A DNA stretch of 64,000 bases from contig NZ_BAXZ01000001.1 in NCBI RefSeq assembly GCF_000684975.1, positions 124,001 to 188,000 of the forward strand, read 5' to 3'. Below the pieces are notes generated by a model. That model saw only the letters and a list, made by a program, of their open reading frames with translations, had not been told where the DNA came from and ran no database searches. Origin of the DNA: Paraburkholderia acidipaludis NBRC 101816 (GTDB lineage: Bacteria > Pseudomonadota > Gammaproteobacteria > Burkholderiales > Burkholderiaceae). This document shows, piece by piece, positions 25,210-34,309 of the stretch. The translations under genes and the position numbers were made by a program. How positions within the stretch are numbered: position 1 is the first letter of the stretch; each line of letters starts with the position of its first letter.

Positions 25210-26586
25210 GTGTCAGCCATGCCCGACAATCCGGCCCCCTTCGAGGCGCAAGCGATCCCGCAGGCAAGCCCCGCGACGGCAAACCCGCCGCACGACGCCG
25301 AAGCCTGGCACAAGCTCGGCTGGGAACACGAAGCGCGCGGAGAGCTCGAAGAAGCCGTGACCTGCTACCGCCGGGCCGTGCAGTTCAAGCCGCACGCGGA
25401 CGGCTCGTACAACAACCTCGGCAACTGCCTGAATGCATTGGGTCGCTTCGACGAGGCGTATGCCGCATGGCGCACGGCCATCCAGCTGGCCCCGGGCTGC
25501 GCGATGTACTACCGCAACCTCGTGCAATCCAGGGCGCTCGCGCCCGACGACCCCTGCTTCGCGTCGCTCGAAGCCCAGGTCCGCACGGCCGCGCGCCTGC
25601 CTCCCAGCGCACAGGCCGATCTGTTTTTCGCCTACGGGCAAACGCTCGCGGAGCAAGGCGAGCACGAGTTCGGCTTTACGCAGATCCTGCGCGCCAATGC
25701 CGTCTATCGGCCCACCGTCAACTACGACGAAAACACCGTGCTCGGCGTTTCGGCTCAATTGCCGAAGCTGTTTACGCAGGACGTGATGCGCGAGAAGCGA
25801 GGCCTTGGCGACCCATCGGAACTCCCGGTGTTCGTGATCGGCATGCCGCGCTCGGGATCGACGCTCGTGGAGCAGATCCTCGCAAGCCATCCGCAGATAA
25901 GGGGAGTCGGCGAGCGCACGGATTTCGACAATGCGCTCTCGTGGCTGCTCGCGACGAGCCGCGCGCAGCCGACGGGCCCATTCAGCCTCGACAGGCTCTC
26001 CGAAGCCACGCCGGCCCAGCTGCACGGACTCGGCTCGAACTATCTGCAGCGTCTGCCTCAGACAGTGCGCGTGAGCGATGCGGCGCTCCCCGCGCGCGTG
26101 GTGAACAAATACCAGTACAACTTCATCCACGCGGGCCTGATCCATCTGGCCTTGCCGAATGCGCGCATCGTCCACGTGCGCCGCTCGCCGCTCGACACCT
26201 GCCTCTCCATTTACTCGCGCTGGTTCCACGACGTTCCGTTCGGCTATGACCTCGGTGAGCTGGGCCGCTACTACCGCGCCTACGACACCCTGATGGCCCA
26301 CTGGCGCGCCGTCCTGCCCGAAGAGGTCATGCTGGAACTGTCCTATGAAGAGCTGGTGGCCGACACGGAAGGCCAGGCGCGCCGTCTGCTCGCGCACTGC
26401 GGCATGGAATGGGATGCACGCTGCCTGGAGTTCTACCGGACGAAACGCTCGGTGACGACGGCCAGTGCGGCGCAGGTGCGCAAACCGATTTATCGCACTT
26501 CGATCCGGCGCTGGCGGCCGGACCTGCGGGTGCTGCGGCCGCTGCTCGACGGCCTGGGATCCGAGCTGGCGGCGACGGCGCAATAA
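25210..26586 (+). CDS. TPR-containing sulfotransferase
   Basis: A 458-residue protein. Two or so TPR units (about 30-100; AWHKLGWEHEARGELEEAV, SYNNLGNCLNALGRFDEAYA) precede a sulfotransferase domain from about residue 205. That domain has the PAPS 5'-phosphosulfate loop GMPRSGSTLVEQILASHPQI and the 3'-phosphate segment IVHVRRSPLDTCLSIYSRWF. It starts at a GTG 12 bases after the GT41 stop, so it is in the same operon. It could sulfate a glycan or a tyrosine on the protein that the TPR binds. A sulfated flagellin glycan is a reasonable but untested idea. Confidence 0.87.
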   Translation: MSAMPDNPAPFEAQAIPQASPATANPPHDAEAWHKLGWEHEARGELEEAVTCYRRAVQFKPHADGSYNNLGNCLNALGRFDEAYAAWRTAIQLAPGCAMYYRNLVQSRALAPDDPCFASLEAQVRTAARLPPSAQADLFFAYGQTLAEQGEHEFGFTQILRANAVYRPTVNYDENTVLGVSAQLPKLFTQDVMREKRGLGDPSELPVFVIGMPRSGSTLVEQILASHPQIRGVGERTDFDNALSWLLATSRAQPTGPFSLDRLSEATPAQLHGLGSNYLQRLPQTVRVSDAALPARVVNKYQYNFIHAGLIHLALPNARIVHVRRSPLDTCLSIYSRWFHDVPFGYDLGELGRYYRAYDTLMAHWRAVLPEEVMLELSYEELVADTEGQARRLLAHCGMEWDARCLEFYRTKRSVTTASAAQVRKPIYRTSIRRWRPDLRVLRPLLDGLGSELAATAQ

Positions 26587-26595
26587 GCAGGGAAA

Positions 26596-27996
26596 CTAAG
26601 CGATCGCGCGCGAAGCCTGCATACGCTCGAACGCATCCAGAATGCGCTGCACGTAGACGTTCTTGTGCGCGAGCGGACCGCCGCTCGCCTCGCGATGCAC
26701 CAGCATGGTCGCGTTCGCTTCGAAAACGAGCACCCGCCCGTCCGGCAGCAGCGTGAAATCGATGCCGCCGTAGTCGAGAGCGAGACGGCGGCCAATCGCC
26801 TCGATGGCGCGCAGCGCGCGCTCGCCGAGTGCCGCGCCCATGTCTTCGAGAAACCGCTGTTCCTCAGCCAGCTTCCACGCCTCCCCCGTCATCTCCGCCG
26901 AGAAGTAATGGACCATCCAGTGCCGCGAAATGGCGAGGTGATAGGGGTACGGCCGCCCATCGACGAACACGACGCGATATTTGCGGTAGTAGCCGTCCGC
27001 GCTGCGAAAATCCTCGAACATCGTCAGATAGCAGGGCGCGGCGTGGGCTTGCAACGCGGGCCAGAGCGTCTCCATCGAGGCATGCAGCACGAGCCCGTCG
27101 CCGCCATGCGTCGATAGCGGCCGCATCAGCAGCGGAAAGCGGAACGACGCCGCGGCGAGCCGCAGCGCAAGATCCCTCGCCGACGCCGGCACCTCGTCGA
27201 ACCGCAGACAAGGCGCCGTCGTCGCGTCGTCGATACCGCCCAGCAGCGCCGGGAGACGATGCCGCTGAGTCGCGGCGACAGCCGCCGGGCGATTGAGAAA
27301 CGGACGGCCGCAGCGCTGCGCGAACGCCTCCAGGCGCGCCGTGACCGGCACGGCGATGTCCGGCTCGCCGATCGCATTGAACACGAGATCGTAGGGCGGC
27401 AGCGTGGCGTCTTCGCTCTCCTCGGCGAAATCGATCGCGTATTTGATGCGGTAACTCGACTGCGGCGGCAGCAGCGTGTCGAACGGCACGTTGCCCGATA
27501 TCTGCCCCGAGCAGAGAATCAGCACGCGCCGCGGCGCCCCCTCGCACGGCTCGACGTAGATACGCTGCAGCGCGTAGGCATGGCGCCGGCGCGCATCGGC
27601 CTCGGCCGCGTGGCCCAGCCGGTCGAGCACGGCGGCCAGGTTCTGGTGAGCCATCGCGAAATTGGGCGCGAGGGCAAGCGTATGCCGGAACCAGTGCAAC
27701 GCGGCGACGTTGTTGCCCTTCATGTAATACACCGTGGCGACGTTGTAGAGCGCGATTCCGGGTGCCTCGCGACCCATGTTCGCCAGCATGCTGAAGGTTT
27801 CGACGGCGATGCGATGCGCCTGCGCGCCTGTTTCGTTGCCGATGGCCTGCAGCGCATTCGAGAACGCCTCGTGCAGCGCGGCGTTGGCGGGATCGGCGTC
27901 GAGCCGGTGGCTCAGCTGGACGAGCACGGCATGGGATGTGCCGTCGGCCATCTCGGCGGCATCGGTCTCGATACGGGGGGTTGAAGGCAAAACCAT
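26596..27996 (-). CDS. TPR protein with ATP-grasp-like C-terminal domain
   Basis: A 466-residue protein on the minus strand, converging with the sulfotransferase gene with 9 bases between stops. Residues about 20-150 are TPR-like helices (LYNVATVYYMKGNNVAALHW, AHQNLAAVLDRLGHAAEA). The rest resembles ATP-grasp enzymes: FPLLMRPLSTHGGDGLVLH looks like the lysine/glycine-rich nucleotide-binding stretch, and GGIDFTLLPDGRVLVFEANA looks like the acidic metal-binding end. ATP-grasp enzymes ligate carboxylates to amines or other nucleophiles, so it may acylate a sugar amine or a protein. I infer involvement with the surrounding glycan genes. The start ATG at 27996 is chosen over an upstream ATG at 28071. 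Confidence 0.72.
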   Translation of the reverse strand: MVLPSTPRIETDAAEMADGTSHAVLVQLSHRLDADPANAALHEAFSNALQAIGNETGAQAHRIAVETFSMLANMGREAPGIALYNVATVYYMKGNNVAALHWFRHTLALAPNFAMAHQNLAAVLDRLGHAAEADARRRHAYALQRIYVEPCEGAPRRVLILCSGQISGNVPFDTLLPPQSSYRIKYAIDFAEESEDATLPPYDLVFNAIGEPDIAVPVTARLEAFAQRCGRPFLNRPAAVAATQRHRLPALLGGIDDATTAPCLRFDEVPASARDLALRLAAASFRFPLLMRPLSTHGGDGLVLHASMETLWPALQAHAAPCYLTMFEDFRSADGYYRKYRVVFVDGRPYPYHLAISRHWMVHYFSAEMTGEAWKLAEEQRFLEDMGAALGERALRAIEAIGRRLALDYGGIDFTLLPDGRVLVFEANATMLVHREASGGPLAHKNVYVQRILDAFERMQASRAIA

Positions 27997-28225
27997 GGTG
28001 ATTCCCAGAGCCTGCGGCGCCCGGCGTGAATGGACAGGCCCCGGGCTCACCGCAGAGATAGCAGGGTACATCGGGGCTCGCGCAAACTATTCCCGAATTG
28101 AGCCCGAAAGGCGCGTCTTCTCAGCCGATCAGTAGTGTTCCCTGCGCTCCTATACTGCGATGGTCCGGACGAGTCACCCGCCGGCCTACCCACCGACTCG
28201 TCCATCGCCGCCGGCTCGATGCGCC

Positions 28226-29044
28226 ATGAAAAATCATATTTTCCAGATCTATTACTCCGACGCGACGCGCGCCCAGATCGACCCGGGGTTCCTGCCGCTC
28301 GACAACACCGGGCAGCGTCCGGACTGGTACGAGTATTGGCCGATGCGGCGTTTTTTGCGTGAAAACACGCTGGATCCGGCGAGCCGCTATGGCTTCCTGT
28401 CACCGAAGTTCTTCGAGAAGACGGGCTTGACGGCCGCGAAGGTCAATGCGTTCCTCGAGACCGTGCCTGACGACGTGGACGTCGTGACGTTTTCGCCGTT
28501 TTTCGATCAAGCGGCGTTCTTCCTCAATGTTTTTGAACACGCGGCGGCCTGTCACCCCGGCATCGGCCCTGTGATCCAGAGCGTGATTCAACTCGTCGCG
28601 CCCGGGCTGAACGTCGGCGAAACCGTGATGAGCTCGGTGCAGTCCGTGTTCTGCAATTATCTGGTTGCCAGGCCGGCATTCTGGCAACGGTGGCTGGCGA
28701 CATGCGAGCGTATTTTCGCGGTGGCGGAAGCGGGCGACACCGAGCTGGGACAGCAGCTCAATGCCGATGTCCGGTACGAGAATCAGCGCGGACCTGCCAA
28801 GACCTTCATTATTGAGCGCATGGCTTCACTGCTTATCAGCACGCAGTCCCATTGGAAAGTGCGCGCCTACAACCCGGTGACCTTGCCCATCGCAAGCAAG
28901 GCGCTGGGCAAGTTCGGCGAGGATCTGCTGGTGCTCGATGCGCTGAAATTCATGGCGAGAGAAACCGGGTCTCCGCAGTATTTCGTTGCCTATCTGAGCA
29001 GGCGGCATGTGCTCAATGAGCGGCTTAAGACGATGAGTGTCTGA
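28226..29044 (+). CDS. Uncharacterised protein in the flagellar glycan island
   Basis: A 272-residue soluble protein with no signal peptide or TM helix. I do not recognise a named domain. It begins MKNHIFQIYYSDATRAQIDP and has aromatic-rich motifs (RPDWYEYWPMRRFL, VDVVTFSPFFDQAAFFLNVF). It ends with a helical region rich in charged residues. The tone of the sequence is like small proteins found inside polysaccharide clusters that manipulate sugars. The start at 28226 is chosen because the upstream extension is Pro-rich and unlike the rest. It is flanked by the ATP-grasp and GT2-methyltransferase genes. Confidence 0.72.
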   Translation: MKNHIFQIYYSDATRAQIDPGFLPLDNTGQRPDWYEYWPMRRFLRENTLDPASRYGFLSPKFFEKTGLTAAKVNAFLETVPDDVDVVTFSPFFDQAAFFLNVFEHAAACHPGIGPVIQSVIQLVAPGLNVGETVMSSVQSVFCNYLVARPAFWQRWLATCERIFAVAEAGDTELGQQLNADVRYENQRGPAKTFIIERMASLLISTQSHWKVRAYNPVTLPIASKALGKFGEDLLVLDALKFMARETGSPQYFVAYLSRRHVLNERLKTMSV

Positions 29045-29094
29045 GGCCTGGTTGCCAGAATGGCGCCGCCGTTGCGGCGGCGCTTCTTCCCGTA

Positions 29095-30825
29095 TCAGAC
29101 GACCGGTATCGCCCCCTCAACCTCGTCCCGACTCCCCTGCACGAACTGCGGCGCCGGTCCGTTCGCGAACAGGAAAAACGGCTCGTTCGCGTTGACGCCA
29201 TAGCGGTCCGCATCGACGCCGGGCAGAACGGTCTCGTGCGCGTAAAGATCCCCATTCAAGCCGGCGGCACGGAACCGGTCCGCGATATCAGCACCGAACA
29301 GCCGAACGTGATCGTCCTGACCGAAATAGCGCGTGGCGAATGCTTCGGTCGCGCGCCGGTTCAATTCGAAGGTGTGCTTCAGCAGCGGTGAATAAGGCGT
29401 CTGGGCCACAAGATGCCCATTGGGCGCGAGGCATCGCTTGAATTCGGCGAGCGCGGCTTCGGGCGCATCCACGTGTTCCAGCACATGGTTGCACACGATC
29501 AGGTCGAAATGGTGGTCCGGGAAATCGAGCGCTTCGACGTTGATCTTCGCATGGTGAGGGAGCCGCGGGTGCAGATCGCCCGTCACATATTCGAGCGGCG
29601 CCAGCGCGCGAATGCGCGGTTCGAGCCGCCCTTCAGGCGCAACGTGAAGAACACGCTTGCCGCTCAGGCCGTCGATCAGCCCCGCGCGCTTGAGATACAA
29701 CCACAAGTGCCGATCGCGATCGTTGCAGTGGCACGCCGGGCAAAGATGCTTGTCCAGCCGCGAACCCACGCTTTCGACCTGGGTGAGGAATTCCAGGTCG
29801 AAGCTGTTCGCCTGCGGATGGGCCTGCCATTCGCCGACCTCGTGATCGCAGACCACGCACACATTCGGCGTGTTCCGGGTCTTCCTGCGCGCGGCGACCG
29901 CGGCGCGCGCGTGCGCGAGATGGGCGCGAAATTTGGGCGAATCGAACAACTGCTGCGGAGGGATCTCGGTCAGTTCGTTCAGGTTGAGAAGCAGCGGCTG
30001 GATTTCCGCGAGCTTAAGGTGACTCAGCGCGTGAAGGTAGAACTGCAGGAGTCCCTGCTTCGCGCCTTCCAGCTGTTCCGGCGCGAGCTGACCCGCCGCC
30101 GCCTCGCCGCGGACGAAGACTTCCCATTCGTAGAATCCGGCGCTTGCGAAGGGGCTTTGGCCGCTGGAGTTCTGCCCGTCGTGACGACGGAAGCAGCTGT
30201 GGTAGCCGCGCACTGCCACGACCGGACCCACGTCGGCACTGTTCAGGAACGTCGCAACGTCGGTGAGGAAATCGAGCTCCTCCGAGCGGTACGACATCGC
30301 GGTCGTGATATCCAGCCGGTCCCTGACCAGCATCACGTTGCTCGGCTCGCCAATGAAGTTATTGAGCGGACCGATCATGTGCTGGACGAGAAAGCGGCGA
30401 TCGAGCAACGCCATGTCACCGTCGTTGATGAGCGGCGGTGGCGTGTGCACGATCTGGTCGTGCTGGTCGATCAGCACACGGTCGTGGAATGCCAGTGCCG
30501 CCTGCGGGTGGGTGCGCAGGGCATGGACCAGGACCTCGACGGAAGTGGGCATCAGCAGGTCGTCGTCGTAGAGCCACTTGACGTAGCGGCCCGTCGCGCG
30601 TTGCCACAGAGTCTGGCAGTTGCGCAGGCCATTCCCGAACCCGTGGTGGAAGTACTGAATACGCGGATCGTCGATTCGCGCGACGACGTCGCGCAACCGG
30701 CCGTCAGCCGTGTCGTCGCCCACCAGAATCTCGATGTCCTTGAAAGTCTGCGCATGGGCGCTAGCCAGCGCTTTCAGCAGGAAGTCGGGGCGGAATGCCG
30801 GGATAAGAATGCTGACTTCAGCCAT
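29095..30825 (-). CDS. GT2 glycosyltransferase fused to SAM methyltransferase through a Cys-rich linker
   Basis: A 576-residue bifunctional protein. Residues 1 to about 240 are a GT2/GT-A domain (MAEVSILIPAFRPDFLLKAL, ILVGDDTADG, DXD-like WLYDDDLLM). A middle helical part follows. Near residues 345-410 there is a cysteine cluster (CVVCDHE ... CPACHCNDRDRH) that looks like a zinc site. The last 180 or so residues are a class I SAM-dependent methyltransferase (RVLHVAPEGRLE, IVCNHVLEHVDAPEAALAEF). The start ATG at 30825 is before the GT2 core; the longer frame to 30972 adds 49 unlikely residues. It probably builds and methylates a glycan chain of two or more sugars. Confidence 0.85.
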   Translation of the reverse strand: MAEVSILIPAFRPDFLLKALASAHAQTFKDIEILVGDDTADGRLRDVVARIDDPRIQYFHHGFGNGLRNCQTLWQRATGRYVKWLYDDDLLMPTSVEVLVHALRTHPQAALAFHDRVLIDQHDQIVHTPPPLINDGDMALLDRRFLVQHMIGPLNNFIGEPSNVMLVRDRLDITTAMSYRSEELDFLTDVATFLNSADVGPVVAVRGYHSCFRRHDGQNSSGQSPFASAGFYEWEVFVRGEAAAGQLAPEQLEGAKQGLLQFYLHALSHLKLAEIQPLLLNLNELTEIPPQQLFDSPKFRAHLAHARAAVAARRKTRNTPNVCVVCDHEVGEWQAHPQANSFDLEFLTQVESVGSRLDKHLCPACHCNDRDRHLWLYLKRAGLIDGLSGKRVLHVAPEGRLEPRIRALAPLEYVTGDLHPRLPHHAKINVEALDFPDHHFDLIVCNHVLEHVDAPEAALAEFKRCLAPNGHLVAQTPYSPLLKHTFELNRRATEAFATRYFGQDDHVRLFGADIADRFRAAGLNGDLYAHETVLPGVDADRYGVNANEPFFLFANGPAPQFVQGSRDEVEGAIPVV

Positions 30826-31179
30826 AGGGGGATATTCCCTTATCGAAATGAACCCGCGCGGCCCGACCGAATGCGCGGCTCGCGGCGGTAGTGCAAGGCT
30901 GGCGGTCCCCTGGCGCGCAAATCGCGCGCGCCAGCGGCCATCTCGACAGAGATTAACCGTGTCCGTGCGCACTCAAATACCCGAACAAGGCGTAATAACC
31001 CTGCCAAATTGACCGCGCGCCCACACGTCCCCTGAACGCTATTCGCACGAATTGGCCGTACTTCTGGCGCCTGATTGATCGATCAGCAGCGGGATGCCGA
31101 TGCCACACTCTGATGCAGATTGCAGTCGTCCGGGCCGGCGGCCCGACCAGCCAGACCGTCACGCAGACCTGCGCCCCCT
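30826..31179. other. Divergent control region between glycan operons
   Basis: A 354-base gap between the minus-strand GT2-methyltransferase gene and the plus-strand aminotransferase operon. It must hold both promoters. A perfect palindrome TGATCGATCA lies near 31075-31084. I found no FliA-type site here and no credible ORF, so these operons may be constitutively expressed. Confidence 0.4.
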
Positions 31180-32310
31180 ATGGACAAGCTCATCCCCGTC
31201 ACACAGCCTTACCTGCCTCCGCTGGAGGAATTTCTCCCACTTCTGGAGCAGATCTGGGCCAGCAAGGTAGTGACCAATGGCGGCCCCTTTCATGCCCAGC
31301 TCGAGCGCGCGCTGTGCGAACACCTGGGCATCGAGCACATCTGCCTCTTTTCCAACGGCACGCTCGCACTGATCACGGCATTGCAGGCAATGAAGATCAC
31401 CGGCGAAGTCATCACCACGCCGTTCAGCTTCGTAGCGACGACGCACGCGCTGCACTGGAACGGCATTCGCCCCGTCTTCGTCGATATCGACCCGGTGAGC
31501 ATGAATCTCGACCCCGGCAAGATCGAGGCGGCCATCACGCCGCAAACCACCGCGATATTGCCCGTCCACGTCTACGGCAACCCGTGCGAAGTGGAAGCGA
31601 TCGAGCGGATTGCCGACACCTACGGCTTGCGCGTGCTGTATGACGCCGCCCACGCGTTCGATGTGCGCAAACACGGCCGATCGATCCTCGAATTCGGCGA
31701 CATGTCGGTCTTGAGCTTTCACGGCACGAAGATCTTCAATACGTTTGAAGGCGGCGCGATCGTGTGCCGGGACGCCAAGACCAAGCGCCGGATCGACAAC
31801 CTCAAGAATTTCGGCTTCGTCGACGAAGTCACGGTCGTCGCGCCCGGCATCAACGGCAAGATGAACGAGTTGCAGGCCGCGTTCGGCTTGTTGCAGCTTG
31901 GCCATATCGAGAAAATCAAGGCGGCGCGCGCGCAGATCGCCGAGCGCTACCGCAGCGCGTTTCGCAACGTCAAAGGGTTGATGCTGCACGACATTCCCAG
32001 CCACAGCACGCCCAACAATTCGTATTTTCCCGTGCGCGTGACGCGCGAGTTCCCGCTTACGCGGGACGAACTCTACGACGAACTGCGTCGCGGCAACGTG
32101 TGGGCAAGGCGTTACTTCTACCCGCTGATCAGCGAGTTCCCCACGTACCGTGCGCTGCCGTCGGCGGCGCGGGCAAACCTGCCCGTGGCAACGGAAATCT
32201 CGCAGCAGGTCCTCTGCCTGCCCATTTATCCCGCGCTCGACGCGCGCACGCAGGATCGGATCATCGATATCGTGTTGAAAGCGGCCGGGCTGGGGCAGCA
32301 TGCAAGCTGA
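31180..32310 (+). CDS. DegT/DnrJ/EryC1 sugar aminotransferase, VioA-like
   Basis: A PLP-dependent nucleotide-sugar aminotransferase of 376 residues. The PLP lysine is Lys184 in SFHGTKIFNTFEGG. Other hallmarks are FSNGTLALITALQAM, GEVITTPFSFVATTHAL and VDIDPVSMNLDP. The overall sequence resembles enzymes that make dTDP-4-amino-4,6-dideoxyglucose (viosamine/Qui4N). It is known that flagellin of B. cenocepacia and of P. syringae carries viosamine-type sugars, which fits this island. It begins a seven-gene plus-strand operon with overlapping stops and starts. The exact product sugar (4-amino-glucose or galactose form) is not provable from sequence. Confidence 0.88.
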   Translation: MDKLIPVTQPYLPPLEEFLPLLEQIWASKVVTNGGPFHAQLERALCEHLGIEHICLFSNGTLALITALQAMKITGEVITTPFSFVATTHALHWNGIRPVFVDIDPVSMNLDPGKIEAAITPQTTAILPVHVYGNPCEVEAIERIADTYGLRVLYDAAHAFDVRKHGRSILEFGDMSVLSFHGTKIFNTFEGGAIVCRDAKTKRRIDNLKNFGFVDEVTVVAPGINGKMNELQAAFGLLQLGHIEKIKAARAQIAERYRSAFRNVKGLMLHDIPSHSTPNNSYFPVRVTREFPLTRDELYDELRRGNVWARRYFYPLISEFPTYRALPSAARANLPVATEISQQVLCLPIYPALDARTQDRIIDIVLKAAGLGQHAS

Positions 32311-33010
32311 ACGCAAACTCGCCGTCATGCAGCCGTATTTTCTGCCCTACCTCGGCTACTTCCAGCTGATGGCGAAAGCGGATGCATTCGTCGCCTACGA
32401 CGACGTCAACTTCATCAATCGCGGCTGGATCAATCGCAACCGGATCAACGTCAACGGCGACGCACACCTGTTCACCGTCCCGCTGCGGCAGGCCAGCCAG
32501 AACCGGCTCATCTGCGACATCGAGATCAGCGAAGACAACGCCTGGCGCACCCGGCTGCTCAAGTCGATCCGCCAGGCCTACTCGCGGGCGAGCGAGTTTC
32601 CCCGCGTCATGCCGCTGCTGGAGCAGATCATCGAGCATCCCGCGCGCAATCTCGCGGAGTACGTGCTGCACAGCCTGACGACGCTGCGCGATCACTTTGC
32701 GCTGAAGACCCACATCGTCGCGACATCGCGTTGCTACGACAATGCCCATCTGCGGGCGCAGGCGCGCATTATCGACATCTGCCGCCGGGAACAAGCCGAT
32801 GTCTATGTCAATTCGATCGGAGGCACGGAGCTCTACGAGCGCGCGGCGTTCGCCGAGCAGGGCATCACGCTGCGATTCCTGAATCCGGTCCTGAAACCCC
32901 ATGCGGGCAATGGCGGCGCCTTTCTGCCCGGACTCTCCATCGTCGATGTCCTGATGCACAACGACCCGGAGGCCGTCGCCGATCTGCTCCACGCGGGAAC
33001 ACTGTCATGA
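32300..33010 (+). CDS. WbqC family protein
   Basis: A 236-residue WbqC-like protein, a family found in O-antigen and flagellar glycan clusters, usually next to sugar aminotransferases. Its biochemical role is thought to be N-acylation of amino sugars but is not settled. Characteristic segments are MQPYFLPYLGYFQLMAKADA, YDDVNFINRGWINRNRI and the C-terminal YVNSIGGTELY, with LSIVDVLM. Its start overlaps the aminotransferase stop by 11 bases, showing translational coupling; its own stop overlaps the next ATG. Confidence 0.88.
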   Translation: MQAERKLAVMQPYFLPYLGYFQLMAKADAFVAYDDVNFINRGWINRNRINVNGDAHLFTVPLRQASQNRLICDIEISEDNAWRTRLLKSIRQAYSRASEFPRVMPLLEQIIEHPARNLAEYVLHSLTTLRDHFALKTHIVATSRCYDNAHLRAQARIIDICRREQADVYVNSIGGTELYERAAFAEQGITLRFLNPVLKPHAGNGGAFLPGLSIVDVLMHNDPEAVADLLHAGTLS

Positions 33011-33639
33011 CTGGACGCTATCACGCCATCATTGAGCACTACGAAGAGTGTCTCGAAAGATTCGGCGACACCCACAAAGGCGTGGACTGGCCTGACCCGA
33101 CAGACGCCGTGAAGCGATATCAGGTCATGCTCGACCTCATGCGCCCGGGTGCCCAGCCATGCACGCTGCTCGACTTCGGCTGCGGCGCGTCGCATCTCTT
33201 TCAGTACATGCTCGAACGGAACGTCCAGGGCGTGCGGTACGCCGGCCTCGACGCGTCGGAGAAGTTCTGCGCGCTTTCGAAGCAAAAGTATCCGGACAAC
33301 GAATACCTCTGCGCGGACGTCCTGCAAGCACCTGAATCGCTGGGCGAGTATGACTACGTCGTCATGAACGGCGTCTTCACGGAAAAGCGCGAACTCTCGT
33401 TCGATGAAATGTTCGACTACATGCGCCGCGTGCTGCAGAGAGTGTTCGCCAAAGTGCGCCGCGGCATGGCGTTCAACGTGATGTCCAAGCAAGTCGATTG
33501 GGAACGCGACGACCTGTTTCACATGCCCATCGGCACGCTGACCGATTTCCTCGCGCGCTCCCTCTCGCGCCATTACATCGTGCGCAACGACTACGGGCTC
33601 TACGAATACACCGTGTACGTGTACAAGGAGCATAACTGA
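33007..33639 (+). CDS. SAM-dependent methyltransferase
   Basis: A 210-residue class I methyltransferase. The SAM-binding motif I is LLDFGCGASHLFQYM near residue 55, followed by the acidic loop AGLDASEKF and the motif DYVVMNGVFTEK. The C-terminal half is aromatic-rich and specific to this protein. The ATG at 33007 overlaps the wbqC-like stop (ATGA), so it is translationally coupled. It is likely to O- or N-methylate the nucleotide sugar or its acyl group; 2-O-methyl viosamine occurs on P. syringae flagellin, which makes this plausible. Confidence 0.85.
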   Translation: MTGRYHAIIEHYEECLERFGDTHKGVDWPDPTDAVKRYQVMLDLMRPGAQPCTLLDFGCGASHLFQYMLERNVQGVRYAGLDASEKFCALSKQKYPDNEYLCADVLQAPESLGEYDYVVMNGVFTEKRELSFDEMFDYMRRVLQRVFAKVRRGMAFNVMSKQVDWERDDLFHMPIGTLTDFLARSLSRHYIVRNDYGLYEYTVYVYKEHN

Positions 33640-34298
33640 TGGCCAAGGTGCTCATTTTCGGCCTGCATGACTACGCCGAACTCGCTCACTACTATCTCGA
33701 ACACGATTCGCCTCATGAGGTCGCCGGGTTTTGCGTGAACCGCGCGTACCTGCCCGAAGAGCGAAGCTTCAAAGGGCTCGAAGTCGTCGCGTTCGAAGAT
33801 GTCGCCGAGACCCATCCCGCGTCCGGCTACCAGTTCTTCGCGCCAATGTCGCCGAAACGCATGAACACGGAACGCGAGCGTGTCTTTCACGAGATCAAGG
33901 GCAAGGGCTACCGGCTCATCAGCTATGTGAGCTCGAAAGCCACGACCTTCGGCAACGAGATCGGCGAGAACTGCTTCATCCTTGAGGACAACACGATCCA
34001 GCCGTTCACGACGATCGGCGACAACGTCGTGCTCTGGAGCGGCAATCATGTTGGCCATCATGGCGCGATTCGCGATCACGTGACGATGACCTCGCACGTC
34101 GTGATGTCCGGTCACTGCGAGATCGGCGCATACAGCTTTCTCGGCGTGAACGCGACGCTGCGCGACGGCATCCGGATCGGCGAAGGCAGCTTCATTGCGA
34201 TGGCAACGGCGATCATGAAGAGCACCGAACCCTGGTCCGTGTACAAGGGCAATCCCGCGGAAAAGCTCTCGATGTCGAGCAAAGACCTGAGGTTCTAG
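33639..34298 (+). CDS. NeuD/PglD-like sugar acyltransferase
   Basis: A 219-residue acyltransferase. A Rossmann-like N-terminal nucleotide-sugar domain (MAKVLIFGLHDYAELAHYYL) precedes left-handed beta-helix hexapeptide repeats (about 100-200; NCFILEDNTIQPFTTIGDNV, IGAYSFLGVNATLRDGIRIG). The catalytic His is probably in SGNHVGHHGAI. The fold is that of NeuD and PglD, which add acetyl groups to amino sugars. It overlaps the preceding stop by one base (TGATG). It fits N-acylation of the 4-amino sugar made by the aminotransferase. Confidence 0.87.
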   Translation: MAKVLIFGLHDYAELAHYYLEHDSPHEVAGFCVNRAYLPEERSFKGLEVVAFEDVAETHPASGYQFFAPMSPKRMNTERERVFHEIKGKGYRLISYVSSKATTFGNEIGENCFILEDNTIQPFTTIGDNVVLWSGNHVGHHGAIRDHVTMTSHVVMSGHCEIGAYSFLGVNATLRDGIRIGEGSFIAMATAIMKSTEPWSVYKGNPAEKLSMSSKDLRF

Positions 34299-34309
34299 GA
34301 GCCGCCCCG

